Of a stretch of DNA of 64,000 nt, positions 17,481 through 26,358 are shown piece after piece. The notes under the pieces are model-generated. The model was not told the origin of the DNA. It was given only the letters and a program-made list of their open reading frames with translations, and did not search any database. Source of the stretch: Jiella soli (GTDB lineage Bacteria > Pseudomonadota > Alphaproteobacteria > Rhizobiales > Rhizobiaceae); assembly GCF_020615385.1 (NCBI RefSeq), contig NZ_JAJAVB010000002.1, positions 546,265 through 610,264 on the forward strand, written 5' to 3'. Position numbers and translations under genes: made by a program. Within the stretch, counting starts at the first letter, position 1; every line of letters begins with the position of its first letter.

Positions 17481-18425
17481 TCAGGCCACCGCGCCGTGGG
17501 CGCGTTCGCGCAGGCGCAGCCAGTTCTTCACGAAGACGTTCGACAGCGCGAAGGTGATCGCCCAGAGCACCATCAGGAGAGCCGCCGAGCGACCGACATT
17601 GGTGAACTGGAAGAACTGAAGGTAGGCCTCGACCTGGAACACGGTCAGCGTGTTGCCCGGCCCCCCTTGGGTCATGGCGTAGACGATGTCGAACTGCTGG
17701 ATCGATTCCAGCATGCGGAACAGCGAAGCCGTCAGGATGTATGGCATCAGCATCGGCAAGGTGATGCGGAAGAAGACGAAGGTCCGCGGCACGCCGTCGA
17801 GCGCCGCCGCCTCGAAGGGCTGTTTGGGAAGCGATCTGAGGCCGGCGAGGAGCAGGACCATGATGAAGGGCGTGTAGACCCACACGTCGACCAGGATGAC
17901 GGTGAACAGCGCCGAGGAGGGGTCGGAGGCCCAGCGAAAATTGGTGATGCCGACGAGGCTGACGAGATAGCTGAGGATGCCGAAGTTCGGGTTGGTCATC
18001 AGCTTCCACATCAAGGCCGCAAGCGCCGGGGCGACCATCAGCGGCAGGAGCAGGAGCATCGCCGCGAGATTGTTGAAGCGGGTCGAACGCTGGAGAAGCA
18101 GCGCGATGCCGAGGCCGAGCACCAGTTCGACGACGACGGTCAGCACCGTATAGAGCAGCGACACCTGGACCGTGTACCAGAAGCGCCCGTCGGTGAGGAA
18201 ATTCAGATAGTTGTCGAACCAGACGAAGCCGCGCAGCTGCGGCAGGGAGAGCCGGTAGCGCAGCAGCGAATAGTAGATCGCCGTGAAGAACGGGATGACG
18301 ATCCAGACCGTGACGAGAAGGGCCGGCAGGCTGAGGAGATAGGGCAGCAGTTTAAGGCGCCGGCGCCGCGTCAGCGGCTTCTCCGCGCTCGCATGCTCGG
18401 CTGTGGCATGATCGGCAGTCGTCAT
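17481..18425 (-). CDS. Carbohydrate ABC transporter permease (MalF/UgpA type)
   Basis: 314 residues: a short charged cytoplasmic N-terminus (RRRRLK), then six hydrophobic segments, with the EAA-loop sequence EAAALDGVPRTFVFFRITLP near residue 215. It forms the inner-membrane channel with the MalG-type permease. The ATG at 18425 is separated from the binding-protein gene by 148 bases containing a strong hairpin, the usual arrangement in which the binding protein is made in excess over the membrane parts. Confidence 0.93.
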   Translation of the reverse strand: MTTADHATAEHASAEKPLTRRRRLKLLPYLLSLPALLVTVWIVIPFFTAIYYSLLRYRLSLPQLRGFVWFDNYLNFLTDGRFWYTVQVSLLYTVLTVVVELVLGLGIALLLQRSTRFNNLAAMLLLLPLMVAPALAALMWKLMTNPNFGILSYLVSLVGITNFRWASDPSSALFTVILVDVWVYTPFIMVLLLAGLRSLPKQPFEAAALDGVPRTFVFFRITLPMLMPYILTASLFRMLESIQQFDIVYAMTQGGPGNTLTVFQVEAYLQFFQFTNVGRSAALLMVLWAITFALSNVFVKNWLRLRERAHGAVA

Positions 18426-18486
18426 GTCGCATCCCTGGCAACGGGTCCGGGCCGCCCCACCGGGCCGCTCGGACGAAGATCCGGGA

Positions 18487-18514
18487 GACGCCGCCGGCCG
18501 TGGGCGGCGGCGTC
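18487..18514 (-). other. Stem-loop between binding-protein and permease genes
   Basis: Perfect 9-bp inverted repeat GACGCCGCC/GGCGGCGTC with a 10-base loop, in the 148-base gap downstream of the binding-protein gene. There is no following T-run on the minus strand, so it looks like an mRNA-stabilising or attenuating hairpin rather than a full terminator. Such hairpins are common after periplasmic binding-protein genes. Confidence 0.6.
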
Positions 18515-18573
18515 CTTTCGCGTCGCGGGCGCGCCTTCGCAAGAAGGCCGCGCCTGGCTTGGGAGGACGACGC

Positions 18574-20016
18574 TTACTGGAGGCCGGCCTGACTCATCTG
18601 GTCGTTGATGTTGGCGACCAGCTGGTCGAGCCCCTCGTCGACCGGGACTTCATTCGCCACCATCTGCTGCAGCATCGCCGCCCAGGCGGTGGTCACATCG
18701 AAGAACAAAGGCTGCGGCGTGAAGTAGATCTTGGCCCCAGGCGCCGATGCCTGGAATTGCTCCAGATATCCCGCGTTCTGCTGCATCCGCTTCTGGAAGT
18801 CCTCATCGTCCCAGACCGACTGGCGAACCGGGTTGACCATGTCCATCTTCACCGCGCCGAAGAGGTCATGCTGCTTCGAGGTCGCCCACTGCAGGAAGTA
18901 CCAGGTGGCGTCCTTGTTGCCGGAGAAGTTCGACATCGCCAGCGACCAGATCCAGACATTCGGCGTCGGCTGCTTGGCGTCCGGATTGGCGGCAAAGGCG
19001 TGGAAGCCGATATTGCCCTTTTCCTTGGTGTCGCCATTGTTCTGGAAATAGCCGAGGATGTCGGCGTCGAAGATCATGCCGGAGGCGCCGGCGCCCAGAT
19101 CGTTGCCGACCTGGTACCAGGTGTAGGTCGACCAGTTCTTCGGGCCAGAATCCTGGATCATCTTCACCCACTGCGTGGTGAAGTCCTTGGCCGCGTCGCT
19201 GTTCATCGCGGCCTTGAGGACGCCGTCCTCGACATTGAAGTCGGTCGCGCCGAAATTGACATAGCCCGACAGGAAGCCCGGATGGATCGTCGCCCAGGAG
19301 CGCGAGCCCCGGACCCCGATCCCGTACATGCCGTTCTCGGCCTTGGTGATCTGAGCCGCCTTGTCCATCAGATCCTGAAGGTTGGTCGGCGGGTCCAGCT
19401 TCATCTGGTCGAAGGCGCGCCTGTTGTAGCTGATCGAGTTCAGCTCGAAGGCCCAGGGCAGGCACCACTGCTTGGCATTGTCGCCGCCGAGCGCCTCGCC
19501 CGGCACGCCCGACCAGGAGGTCGAGGCCCTGAGGTTCGGCAGAACGTCGTTCCAGTCCCAGTCGCCGGAGGTCTTGGAGCTGTCGTTGATGTACTCCTTG
19601 AGGTCGACGATCCAGCCGGCGGGCCCGTAGGTCCAGGTCTGATAGGCGCCGGTCATCAGCGCGTCGTATTCGGACGAGCCGGAAGAGAGCGCGGCGGTCA
19701 CCTTGTCGAAATAGACGTCCTCCGGAAAGACGTCATAGGTGACGTCCATTCCCGTCAGTTCCTTGAAGGCGTCGAGGTCGGCGATCATCGCGTCGGCGTA
19801 AGGGTGTTTGTTCAAGAGCAGCTTCAGCGAGGTGCCCTTGTGCTTCTTCCAGTCGAAGCTGCCGTCCTGGGCCAGCGCCCGGGTAAGCGTCTGGCCCATG
19901 AGGCCGCTCATCAGGGCCGTGCCGAGGCCGAGCTGAGCGCTGCGCCGCATGAACTCGCGGCGGCCGACCTGGCGGCGGGCCAACGCGTCGATGAGATCCC
20001 GTTCCTTTTCATACAT
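18574..20016 (-). CDS. Periplasmic polyol/sugar-binding protein (ABC family 1), Tat signal
   Basis: 480 residues of the MalE-like extracellular solute-binding family. The N-terminus contains GRREFMRRS followed by a mildly hydrophobic stretch and ALAQ, a twin-arginine-type signal peptide, suggesting export of the folded protein. The mature part has the two-lobe pattern (for example AFKELTGMDVTYDVFPED) seen in rhizobial mannitol/sorbitol/glycerol-type binding proteins. It starts 57 bases after the SorC regulator gene with a strong GGGAGGAG ribosome site and heads the transporter genes. Ligand not predictable; the neighbouring kinase and FAD dehydrogenase argue for a polyol. Confidence 0.9.
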   Translation of the reverse strand: MYEKERDLIDALARRQVGRREFMRRSAQLGLGTALMSGLMGQTLTRALAQDGSFDWKKHKGTSLKLLLNKHPYADAMIADLDAFKELTGMDVTYDVFPEDVYFDKVTAALSSGSSEYDALMTGAYQTWTYGPAGWIVDLKEYINDSSKTSGDWDWNDVLPNLRASTSWSGVPGEALGGDNAKQWCLPWAFELNSISYNRRAFDQMKLDPPTNLQDLMDKAAQITKAENGMYGIGVRGSRSWATIHPGFLSGYVNFGATDFNVEDGVLKAAMNSDAAKDFTTQWVKMIQDSGPKNWSTYTWYQVGNDLGAGASGMIFDADILGYFQNNGDTKEKGNIGFHAFAANPDAKQPTPNVWIWSLAMSNFSGNKDATWYFLQWATSKQHDLFGAVKMDMVNPVRQSVWDDEDFQKRMQQNAGYLEQFQASAPGAKIYFTPQPLFFDVTTAWAAMLQQMVANEVPVDEGLDQLVANINDQMSQAGLQ

Positions 20017-20073
20017 GGCATGTCTCCTCCCAGTTGTGCCGGGCCGATCGGACCGGCTGCCACGATGCGTCTG

Positions 20074-21051
20074 TCAGTCCGAGGCAGTCTCCCTCGCGAT
20101 CGCGTCGGCGGTCATTTCGTCGACGACGAGACCGTTGAGCACCCCGCTCCGCAGCAGGGCCATCACAGGCTCGATCTTCTCCCGGCCGCCGGCTATGGCG
20201 ACCACCGTCGATGCCTTGAGATGTTCGATGCCGGGCGCGAGCGCCCGTTGGCTGAAGCTTTCGGCGACCACCATCCCGCGGGGGTCGAAATAGTGGCCGA
20301 GCAGTTCGCCGACCGCGCCGCTCTCTCGCAAGAGCGTCATTTCCTCCGGGCCGATCATCCGGTTCGACAGAAGCGACGCCTCCTCGGTCACGCTGCCGAT
20401 GCCGGCGACCACGAGCGTTGCCGAACAGGCGAGATCGAAGACCTCGCCGACGCCCGGCTGCGACAGGAGCACCGCCTTGTCCTCCGCCGTATTGGCAAAG
20501 AGCGGCAGCGGAATCTGATAGGCCTCGGCGCCGGTGCGCTCGGCCAGCCGGTGGATGACGTCATAGGGATTGGCGGCGAAGCGCCGGTTGAAGCCGCCGA
20601 GCACCGAGACGAAGCGGGTCTTGTGGCTGGCGACCTGCGGCATGGCATTCACTGCGGCCGCCAGCGTGCGCCCGTGACCGATGCCGATCAGCGCATGCTC
20701 GCCGCGCTCCACCTCGTTCTTCAGGAAGGTGGCCCCGGCGAGCCCGAGCGCCTTCAGCGGCAGGCCCGTCTCCGCCAGATCGGGCGCGACCTGACAGAAG
20801 CCGAGGCCGAAGCGGCCTGCGAGCTCGTCCTCCAGCTGGATGCAGCTTGCCACCTCGGCGTCGACGAAGACCCGGATCAGCCCCTCGCGGGACGCCCTTG
20901 CGATCAGCCGATGCGCCTTGGTGTTCGCGACGCCGAGGCGCTTAGCAATCTGCCCCTGCGTCATGCCAGCGGAGAAATAGAGCCAGGCGGCCCGAGCCGA
21001 GAGGCTGGCCTCGTCGGTCTCGAGCCGGGGGAGGCTCGCCTCGGCGTTCAT
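20074..21051 (-). CDS. SorC/DeoR-type transcriptional regulator, EryD-like
   Basis: 325 residues: an N-terminal helix-turn-helix (MTQGQIAKRLGVANTKAHRL, about residues 30-50) and a C-terminal sugar-phosphate-binding domain (GIGHGRTLAAAV; GGREKIEPVMALLRSGVLNGLVVDE). The family binds phosphorylated sugars and controls the adjacent catabolic operon; EryD of the erythritol locus is the nearest named relative I can suggest. ATG at 21051 gives MNAEASLPRLETDE. It is the first gene of the minus-strand polyol operon and is divergent from a second SorC gene across a 202-base gap with repeated TTGTGCGC boxes. Confidence 0.91.
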   Translation of the reverse strand: MNAEASLPRLETDEASLSARAAWLYFSAGMTQGQIAKRLGVANTKAHRLIARASREGLIRVFVDAEVASCIQLEDELAGRFGLGFCQVAPDLAETGLPLKALGLAGATFLKNEVERGEHALIGIGHGRTLAAAVNAMPQVASHKTRFVSVLGGFNRRFAANPYDVIHRLAERTGAEAYQIPLPLFANTAEDKAVLLSQPGVGEVFDLACSATLVVAGIGSVTEEASLLSNRMIGPEEMTLLRESGAVGELLGHYFDPRGMVVAESFSQRALAPGIEHLKASTVVAIAGGREKIEPVMALLRSGVLNGLVVDEMTADAIARETASD

Positions 21052-21074
21052 GTCTCGCTCCCGCCGCAGCGTTC

Positions 21075-21106
21075 TTGTGCGCCGCGAATTATTTTTCATT
21101 GTGCGC
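21075..21106. promoter_or_regulatory. Candidate SorC operator boxes in the divergent sorC-sorC promoter region
   Basis: The octamer TTGTGCGC occurs at 21075-21082 and again at 21099-21106, starts exactly 24 bases apart, in the only AT-rich stretch (GAATTATTTTTCATT) of the gap between two divergent SorC-family genes. The second copy continues as GCGCAAAATTTT. Direct repeats two helical turns apart in front of the regulator genes are what an autoregulated operator would look like. No binding data; assignment is inference. Confidence 0.5.
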
Positions 21107-21253
21107 AAAATTTTCCACCCTGCCCTCCGTTTGTCAAGTCCGCCGGCGGTCCGTCCGGCCGGGATTTTCGGAACCGGCGCCGCAATGGTTGCAGAAGACC
21201 CGCCGACATGGTGGGAAATGAAGGAAGCAGAACCGAGTGTCGGAGGCGGAGCC

Positions 21254-22222
21254 ATGACCGGACGCGACGAAGTGCTGCGCCGCGTGCGGGGCGGCCGGAC
21301 GGTCGAGGACAACGTGCTGGAGGCGGCTTGGCTCTACTACAACGAGGAGCGCAACCAGAACGAGATCGCCGAGCGGCTGGGCGTCTCGCGCGCGACCGTG
21401 GTCAACTATCTTCAGCAGGCGCGCGACCAGGGGCTGGTCGAGCTCCGCCTCGGCCCGGAAATCTTCAACCGGCAGAAGCTGGCGAGCGCGCTGCGCGACC
21501 GCTTCGGCCTTGCCGACGTCCTCGTGGTGCCGGGCCCGGCCTTTTCACAGAGCGCGGTGGCGCTCGCGGCGGCGCGCTATGTCCCGGACCTCATCGAGCG
21601 CGGCGACATCGTCGGCATCGCCTGGGGCCAGACGATCTTCGCGATGGCCGAGAAGATGCTGCCGCGGGTCGTCCCCGACCTCACCGTCGTGCAGATGGTC
21701 GGCTCGATGCCGACGCCGTACATCTTCACCGCCGAAAGCTGCTCGACCAATGTCGCGCTGAAGCTGTCGGGCAAGGTGGTCAATCTCTATGCGCCGGCGG
21801 CCCTGTCGAGCCCTGAGGCCGCCGCGGTCCTGCGGGCCGAACCGCTGATCCAGCGTCATTTCGACCTCCTCGAACGCATGCGCAAGGCGATCTTCGCCGT
21901 CGGCTCGATGTCCGCCGACAGCCATGTGGTCACCAGCGGCATCGCCACGCTCGACGACCTCGAAGCCTATGCGGGCCAAGGCGCCGTCGGCGTCGTCTGC
22001 GGCCGGTTCATCGACGTTGCGGGCCGCCATGTCCCGGGGCCGATCGACGAGCGGATCATCGGGATCACGCCGGACGGCCTCAGCGGCCTGTCCGCCGGCA
22101 TCCTCGTCTCCTCAGGCCCCGAACGCGTCGCCGCCATGCGCGGCGCCATGATCGGCGGCTATGTCACCCATCTCGTCACCGACGAGCCGACGGCGCAGGC
22201 AATCCTCAACCGGCCGGCGTGA
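21254..22222 (+). CDS. Second SorC-family transcriptional regulator
   Basis: 322 residues, clearly different from the SorC gene opposite it. The N-terminal HTH is NQNEIAERLGVSRATVVNYL (about residues 36-55); the C-terminal effector domain contains GIAWGQTIFAMAEKM and GRFIDVAGRHVPGPIDERIIG. The ATG at 21254 is preceded by GGAGGCGGAG; the open frame extends further upstream but lacks family-like sequence there. It ends tail-to-tail with mtnA, 27 bases apart. By position it may control either the mtnK-mtnA/Rbs-type transporter module or the polyol operon; effector unknown. Confidence 0.9.
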   Translation: MTGRDEVLRRVRGGRTVEDNVLEAAWLYYNEERNQNEIAERLGVSRATVVNYLQQARDQGLVELRLGPEIFNRQKLASALRDRFGLADVLVVPGPAFSQSAVALAAARYVPDLIERGDIVGIAWGQTIFAMAEKMLPRVVPDLTVVQMVGSMPTPYIFTAESCSTNVALKLSGKVVNLYAPAALSSPEAAAVLRAEPLIQRHFDLLERMRKAIFAVGSMSADSHVVTSGIATLDDLEAYAGQGAVGVVCGRFIDVAGRHVPGPIDERIIGITPDGLSGLSAGILVSSGPERVAAMRGAMIGGYVTHLVTDEPTAQAILNRPA

Positions 22223-22249
22223 GACAGCCGTCCGCGCATACGCAGGGCC

Positions 22250-23356
22250 TCAGGCGCTCTTCCTGGCGAATTCCGGAAACAGCGAGGCAAGACCCGCCTC
22301 GCTGGCGGTGCACACGCCACGTTCGGTGATGAGGCCGGTGACGAGCCGCGCCGGGGTGACGTCGAAGGCGAAGTTCGACACCTTCGTCGCTTCGGGCGCG
22401 ATGCGGACGCGCTCGACGACGCCCGCGTCGTTCATGCCGACGATATGCGACACCTCCTCGCCGCTGCGCTCCTCGATCGGGATTTCGGCAACGCCGTTGC
22501 GCGCCGTCCAGTCGATCGTCGAGGCAGGCAGGGCCGCGTAGAAGGGCACGCCGTTGTCGCGCGCGGCGAGTGCCTTCAGATAGGTGCCGATCTTGTTGCA
22601 GACGTCGCCGAGCGCCGTCGTGCGGTCGGAGCCGACGATGCAGAGATCCACCTTGCGGTGCTGCATCAGATGGCCGCCGGCATTGTCGACGATGAGCGTG
22701 TGCGGGACGCCGTGATTGGCGAGTTCCCAAGCGGTCAGGCTCGCGCCCTGGTTCCGGGGCCGCGTTTCGTCGACCCAGACATGGACCGGGATGCCCTTCT
22801 CGAAAGCCTGGTAGATCGGCGAGGTGGCCGTGCCCCAGTCGACCGTCGCCAGCCAGCCGGCATTGCAATGGGTGAGGATGTTGACCGGCTCGCCGGTCCG
22901 CTTGCCCCTCGCCGCCGCCTCGATCAGGGCGAGGCCGTTCAGCCCGATCTGCCGGTTGGTCTCGACATCCTCGTCGCAGACCTTGCCCGCGAACGCCCAG
23001 GCGGCGTCGGCCCGCTCGGACACGGGCAGCTCGCGCATGCGCCGGCGCACGGCATCGAGCGCCCAGCGCAGGTTGACCGCGGTCGGACGCGCCGCATGGA
23101 GGACGTCATAGGCATGGTCGAGCCCTGCATCCGAAGCGTCGGCGCGTAGCGCGAAGGCCATGCCATAGGCCGCCGTCGCGCCGATCAGCGGCGCCCCGCG
23201 CACCCACATGTCGGCGATCGCCGTCGCCGCGTCGTCGAGCGAGGCGAGCGTTACGATCTTCAGTTCGTGCGGAAGCCTGGTCTGGTCGATGATGCCGACC
23301 GTCGATCCGCCGGGCTCCGGCCAGATCGAACGGAAGTCGCGGTCGCCCACTCTCAT
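22250..23356 (-). CDS. mtnA: S-methyl-5-thioribose-1-phosphate isomerase (MtnA), or 5-deoxyribose-1-phosphate isomerase
   Basis: 368 residues of the eIF2B-alpha/MtnA family. It isomerises the aldose-1-phosphate 5-methylthioribose-1-phosphate to 5-methylthioribulose-1-phosphate. The catalytic Cys164 ([10 protein letters not shown]) and Asp244 (VGSDRTT) that distinguish the enzyme from translation-factor relatives are both present, as is [13 protein letters not shown]. Its start overlaps the mtnK stop by 4 nt (ATGA). The next methionine-salvage genes (mtnB, mtnC, mtnD, mtnE) are absent from the window, so a role in the DHAP shunt or 5-deoxyribose disposal is an alternative. Confidence 0.93.
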   Translation of the reverse strand: MRVGDRDFRSIWPEPGGSTVGIIDQTRLPHELKIVTLASLDDAATAIADMWVRGAPLIGATAAYGMAFALRADASDAGLDHAYDVLHAARPTAVNLRWALDAVRRRMRELPVSERADAAWAFAGKVCDEDVETNRQIGLNGLALIEAAARGKRTGEPVNILTHCNAGWLATVDWGTATSPIYQAFEKGIPVHVWVDETRPRNQGASLTAWELANHGVPHTLIVDNAGGHLMQHRKVDLCIVGSDRTTALGDVCNKIGTYLKALAARDNGVPFYAALPASTIDWTARNGVAEIPIEERSGEEVSHIVGMNDAGVVERVRIAPEATKVSNFAFDVTPARLVTGLITERGVCTASEAGLASLFPEFARKSA

Positions 23357-24642
23357 GAAAGGCCCTTCTCCCGGCGGATCGACCGCGCGAGGCTGGTGAC
23401 GGCACAAATGTCGGAAAGCCGGCCGCGATTGACGAGGAGCTCGCGGCCCATCGCCAGGGCCTTCGCCTCGCAGGCGGCGCGGCGGGTCTCCTCGGCGATC
23501 GCCTCCATGTCCTCGACATGGGCAAGGCCGACCAGCCGGCGGATCATCTTGGCGCCGGCAAAGCCGGTCGTGTCGGCGAAGAGCCCGCAGAGGAAACGCG
23601 ACAGGGCGATCTCCGCCCCCGAAAGGTCGCCCTGATCCTCGAACAGGCTGCGGGCGTAGAGGATGCCGGTGCGCTCGCTCCGCCAGAGGTCGCGGAAGCG
23701 CGCCTCGAAGATCCGCCAGACGGACTCGGTCGTCCGCAGCAGCCATTCGCCATAATCGTCGCGCCCCCCAGCCTCGGCCTCATGGCCTTCCTGCGAGAAA
23801 TAGGCGAGCAGGAGATTGGCGATCAGTGCGCCGATATCGAAGCCCATCGGGCCGTAAAAGGCGAATTCGGGATCGATGACGCGGCTGTCTTCTTGCGTCA
23901 CCATGATCGAGCCGGTGTGGAGGTCGCCATGGACCAGCGCCTCGCTCTTGGCCGTGAAGGCGTGGAGCATCTCCTGCGCGGCGATCTTCACCGCCCGGTC
24001 GGAGCGCAGCGCCAGCGCCGCCCGATCGAGGCCCGGCTTCGTCCAGCGGTTCAGCGGCGCGTCGAAATAGGGATCGGTGAAGACGAGGTTCTCGGTGATC
24101 GCGCAGAGCGCGACATTGTCGGAGAACAGCGCGACGTCGCTCTTCTTCTTCGCCGTCTCCATGTGGAAATCGGAGGTGCGAAACAGCGTTTCGGCGAGGA
24201 AGACCCCGATGTGTTCGGCGAGATGCGGAAACCGCTTGCCTGCGATCAGCTCCTTTCGCAGAATCACATGCGGGGTGAGATATTCCATCACCACGAGCGC
24301 ATTGGTCTCGTCGAAGTGGAAGATCTGCGGCAGGCGCTGTGGCATGATCGCGGCCTGCCGCGTCAGCGCGTTCCATTCGAAGAAGGCGCGGGAAAGCGGC
24401 AGCGGCCAGGAATCGCCGACGAGGCGCACATAGGGCAGCGCCTGCTTCACCACGACCGAGCCCGTCGGGCCCTCGACGATGAAGACGAGGTTCAGATTGC
24501 CGTCTCCGACCTCGCGGGCGGTGAGCTGCCCCTCCCCGCCGCCGAGCCTGCCGGACAGCTGCGAGAGGCCTGCGACATAGGCCTTCACCGTCTCGACGTC
24601 GAGCGGCCGGTAGCCTGCCGGTTGCGCCTCCTCCCTCCTCAC
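23353..24642 (-). CDS. mtnK: S-methyl-5-thioribose kinase (MtnK)
   Basis: 429 residues with the APH-like kinase fold: [16 protein letters not shown] with the nucleotide-binding loop near residue 45, [11 protein letters not shown] with the ATP-contacting Lys, the catalytic loop [12 protein letters not shown] near residue 240 and the metal-binding [17 protein letters not shown]. MtnK phosphorylates 5-methylthioribose at C1. No in-frame ATG gives a full-length protein; GTG at 24642 lies just after GGAGGG and gives [10 protein letters not shown]. It is translationally coupled to mtnA and divergent from the Rbs-type transporter (156-base gap), which suggests that the imported sugar is its substrate. 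Confidence 0.92.
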   Translation of the reverse strand: MRREEAQPAGYRPLDVETVKAYVAGLSQLSGRLGGGEGQLTAREVGDGNLNLVFIVEGPTGSVVVKQALPYVRLVGDSWPLPLSRAFFEWNALTRQAAIMPQRLPQIFHFDETNALVVMEYLTPHVILRKELIAGKRFPHLAEHIGVFLAETLFRTSDFHMETAKKKSDVALFSDNVALCAITENLVFTDPYFDAPLNRWTKPGLDRAALALRSDRAVKIAAQEMLHAFTAKSEALVHGDLHTGSIMVTQEDSRVIDPEFAFYGPMGFDIGALIANLLLAYFSQEGHEAEAGGRDDYGEWLLRTTESVWRIFEARFRDLWRSERTGILYARSLFEDQGDLSGAEIALSRFLCGLFADTTGFAGAKMIRRLVGLAHVEDMEAIAEETRRAACEAKALAMGRELLVNRGRLSDICAVTSLARSIRREKGLS

Positions 24643-24741
24643 GGAGCCCTCCGTTCCTGTCCATCGCACGCCGCGACGGATCCTCCCATGATCCGCCCGG
24701 CCGCCTCTTCGCCTGCTAGGCTGCCGGCCTGCTGGGCGATT

Positions 24742-24780
24742 GTCAATCATAGTTGACTTTCGAACAGTTTTCCATACCGT
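24742..24780 (+). promoter_or_regulatory. Predicted promoter and operator-like palindrome upstream of the Rbs-type transporter
   Basis: TTGACT at 24753-24758 and TACCGT at 24775-24780 with a 16-base spacer form a plausible sigma70 promoter 18 bases before the ATPase gene. The palindrome GTCAA-N6-TTGAC (24742-24757) overlaps the -35 box and would suit a repressor. Location in the mtnK/transporter divergent gap supports a regulatory role; the regulator is unknown. Confidence 0.45.
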
Positions 24781-24798
24781 CTGGCCTCGGGAGGAACC

Positions 24799-26358
24799 AT
24801 GCAGCATCCGGCCGGCCACGCTGGGCGGGCGATGCTCGAGCTGCGCCAGCTCGAGCGGTCGTTCGGCCCGAACCGCGTCCTGAAGGGCGTCGATCTCGAC
24901 GTGCGGTCGGGCGAGGTCGTGGTCCTGATGGGCGCCAACGGCGCCGGCAAGTCCACCCTCGTCAAGATCATCGCCGGCGTCCATAAGCCGGGCGGCGGCA
25001 CGCTGACGCTCGCCGGCGCGCCCTATTCTCCGGAGCGGCCGATCGACGCCGTCCATGCCGGGCTCTGCGTCGTCCACCAGGCGATCAACGACGGCGTCGC
25101 GCCGGACCTTTCGGTCGCCCAGAACCTGCTGCTCGACCGGCTCTGCTCCGGCAAGGCGGGCCTGTTCTTCTCCCGAAGCGCGGCCCGCAGGCAGGCACGC
25201 GAGATCCAGGCGATCCTCGGGCTCGACCTGCCGCTTGACCGGGCCGTGCGCGACATTCCGCTCGCCGACCGCCAGCTTGTGGCGATCTGCCGGGCGCTGG
25301 CCGAGGACCCGAAGGTGCTGGTCCTCGACGAGCCGACCTCCTCGCTCTCCCAGCGCGAGGCCGAGCGCCTGTTCGGCATCGTCGAGACGCTGAGAGCCCG
25401 CGGCGTCGCCATCCTCTACATCTCGCACCGCATGTCCGACATAAGGCGCCTCGCCGACCGCATCGTCACCCTGCGCGACGGACGGATCACCGGCGTGTTC
25501 TCGCCGCCGCTGGACTATGAGGGCGCCGTCGTCGCCATGCTCGGCGACGCTGTCCAGCCCGCGGGCAGCACCAGGCGGAGCACGGGCGAAGTCGTCCTGT
25601 CGGTGAGGGACTGCCGGCTGAGGCCCTGGTCGAAGCCGTTCTCGCTCGATCTTCATGCCGGCGAGGTGACCGCCATCACCGGCCTCGTCGGCACCGGCAA
25701 GAGCGAGTTCGCGGAGATCCTGTTCGGCTCGCGCCGTCCCGTTTCCGGCGAGATGACGATCCGCGGCAGGTCGTATCGCCCGGGCTCGAGCGCTGCCGCG
25801 ATCCGGGACGGCGTGTTCATGGCCGCCAAGGACCGCGCGACCAACTCGCTGATCCCCGCCTTCGACATCGCCCGCAACCTGTCCCTGCCCTTCCTGTCGC
25901 GGCATTCGCGCGCCGGCTTCGTCGACTTTTCCGGCGAGCGGCGGCGCGCCCGGCAGACGATCGCGGGGCTCGGCATCGTCTGCCGGGGCGAGAGCGACCC
26001 GATGGCCGTCCTGTCCGGCGGCAACCAGCAGAAGGTGGTCGTCGGGCGCTGGCTGTCGGAGCCATGCGAGGTGCTGATCCTGGACGAGCCCTTCCAGGGC
26101 GTCGACATCCGCGCGCGCACCGATATCGGCCGGCGCCTGCGGGAGACCGCCGAAGGCCGCGCGACGCTGGTGCTCGCCGCCGAACTCGACGAGGCCCTGG
26201 AGGTCGCCGACCGCTTACTCGTGATGTCCGACCACACCATCGTCGGCGATCACCGGACCGGGCCGGATCTCGACATGGCGCAACTCCTCGCCGAGGTCGC
26301 GGGAAGCCCGTCGGCGGCCGGGGAAGACGCCGCACACCGTCTCGAAAGGACCGCCTGA
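24799..26358 (+). CDS. Sugar ABC transporter ATP-binding protein, RbsA/MglA type (two NBDs)
   Basis: 519 residues with two fused nucleotide-binding domains. NBD1 has Walker A GANGAGKST near residue 50 and Walker B VLVLDEPTSSLS; NBD2 has GLVGTGKSE and the signature LSGGNQQKVVVGRWL followed by ILDEPFQGVD. NBD1's signature (LADRQL) is degenerate; degenerate sites occur in this family. It energises a CUT2 importer for monosaccharides. ATG at 24799 follows GGGAGGAA. Its stop overlaps the permease start by one base. Confidence 0.94.
   Translation: MQHPAGHAGRAMLELRQLERSFGPNRVLKGVDLDVRSGEVVVLMGANGAGKSTLVKIIAGVHKPGGGTLTLAGAPYSPERPIDAVHAGLCVVHQAINDGVAPDLSVAQNLLLDRLCSGKAGLFFSRSAARRQAREIQAILGLDLPLDRAVRDIPLADRQLVAICRALAEDPKVLVLDEPTSSLSQREAERLFGIVETLRARGVAILYISHRMSDIRRLADRIVTLRDGRITGVFSPPLDYEGAVVAMLGDAVQPAGSTRRSTGEVVLSVRDCRLRPWSKPFSLDLHAGEVTAITGLVGTGKSEFAEILFGSRRPVSGEMTIRGRSYRPGSSAAAIRDGVFMAAKDRATNSLIPAFDIARNLSLPFLSRHSRAGFVDFSGERRRARQTIAGLGIVCRGESDPMAVLSGGNQQKVVVGRWLSEPCEVLILDEPFQGVDIRARTDIGRRLRETAEGRATLVLAAELDEALEVADRLLVMSDHTIVGDHRTGPDLDMAQLLAEVAGSPSAAGEDAAHRLERTA

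Noticed and set aside
23353-24642. Aminoglycoside resistance kinase
   Set aside because: The APH-like fold is shared, but length, motifs and overlap with mtnA identify methylthioribose kinase.
23353-25905. MtnK read as an 850-residue protein starting far upstream
   Set aside because: The N-terminal 400 residues would be antisense to the RbsA-type ATPase. GTG at 24642 with GGAGGG gives a family-length kinase.
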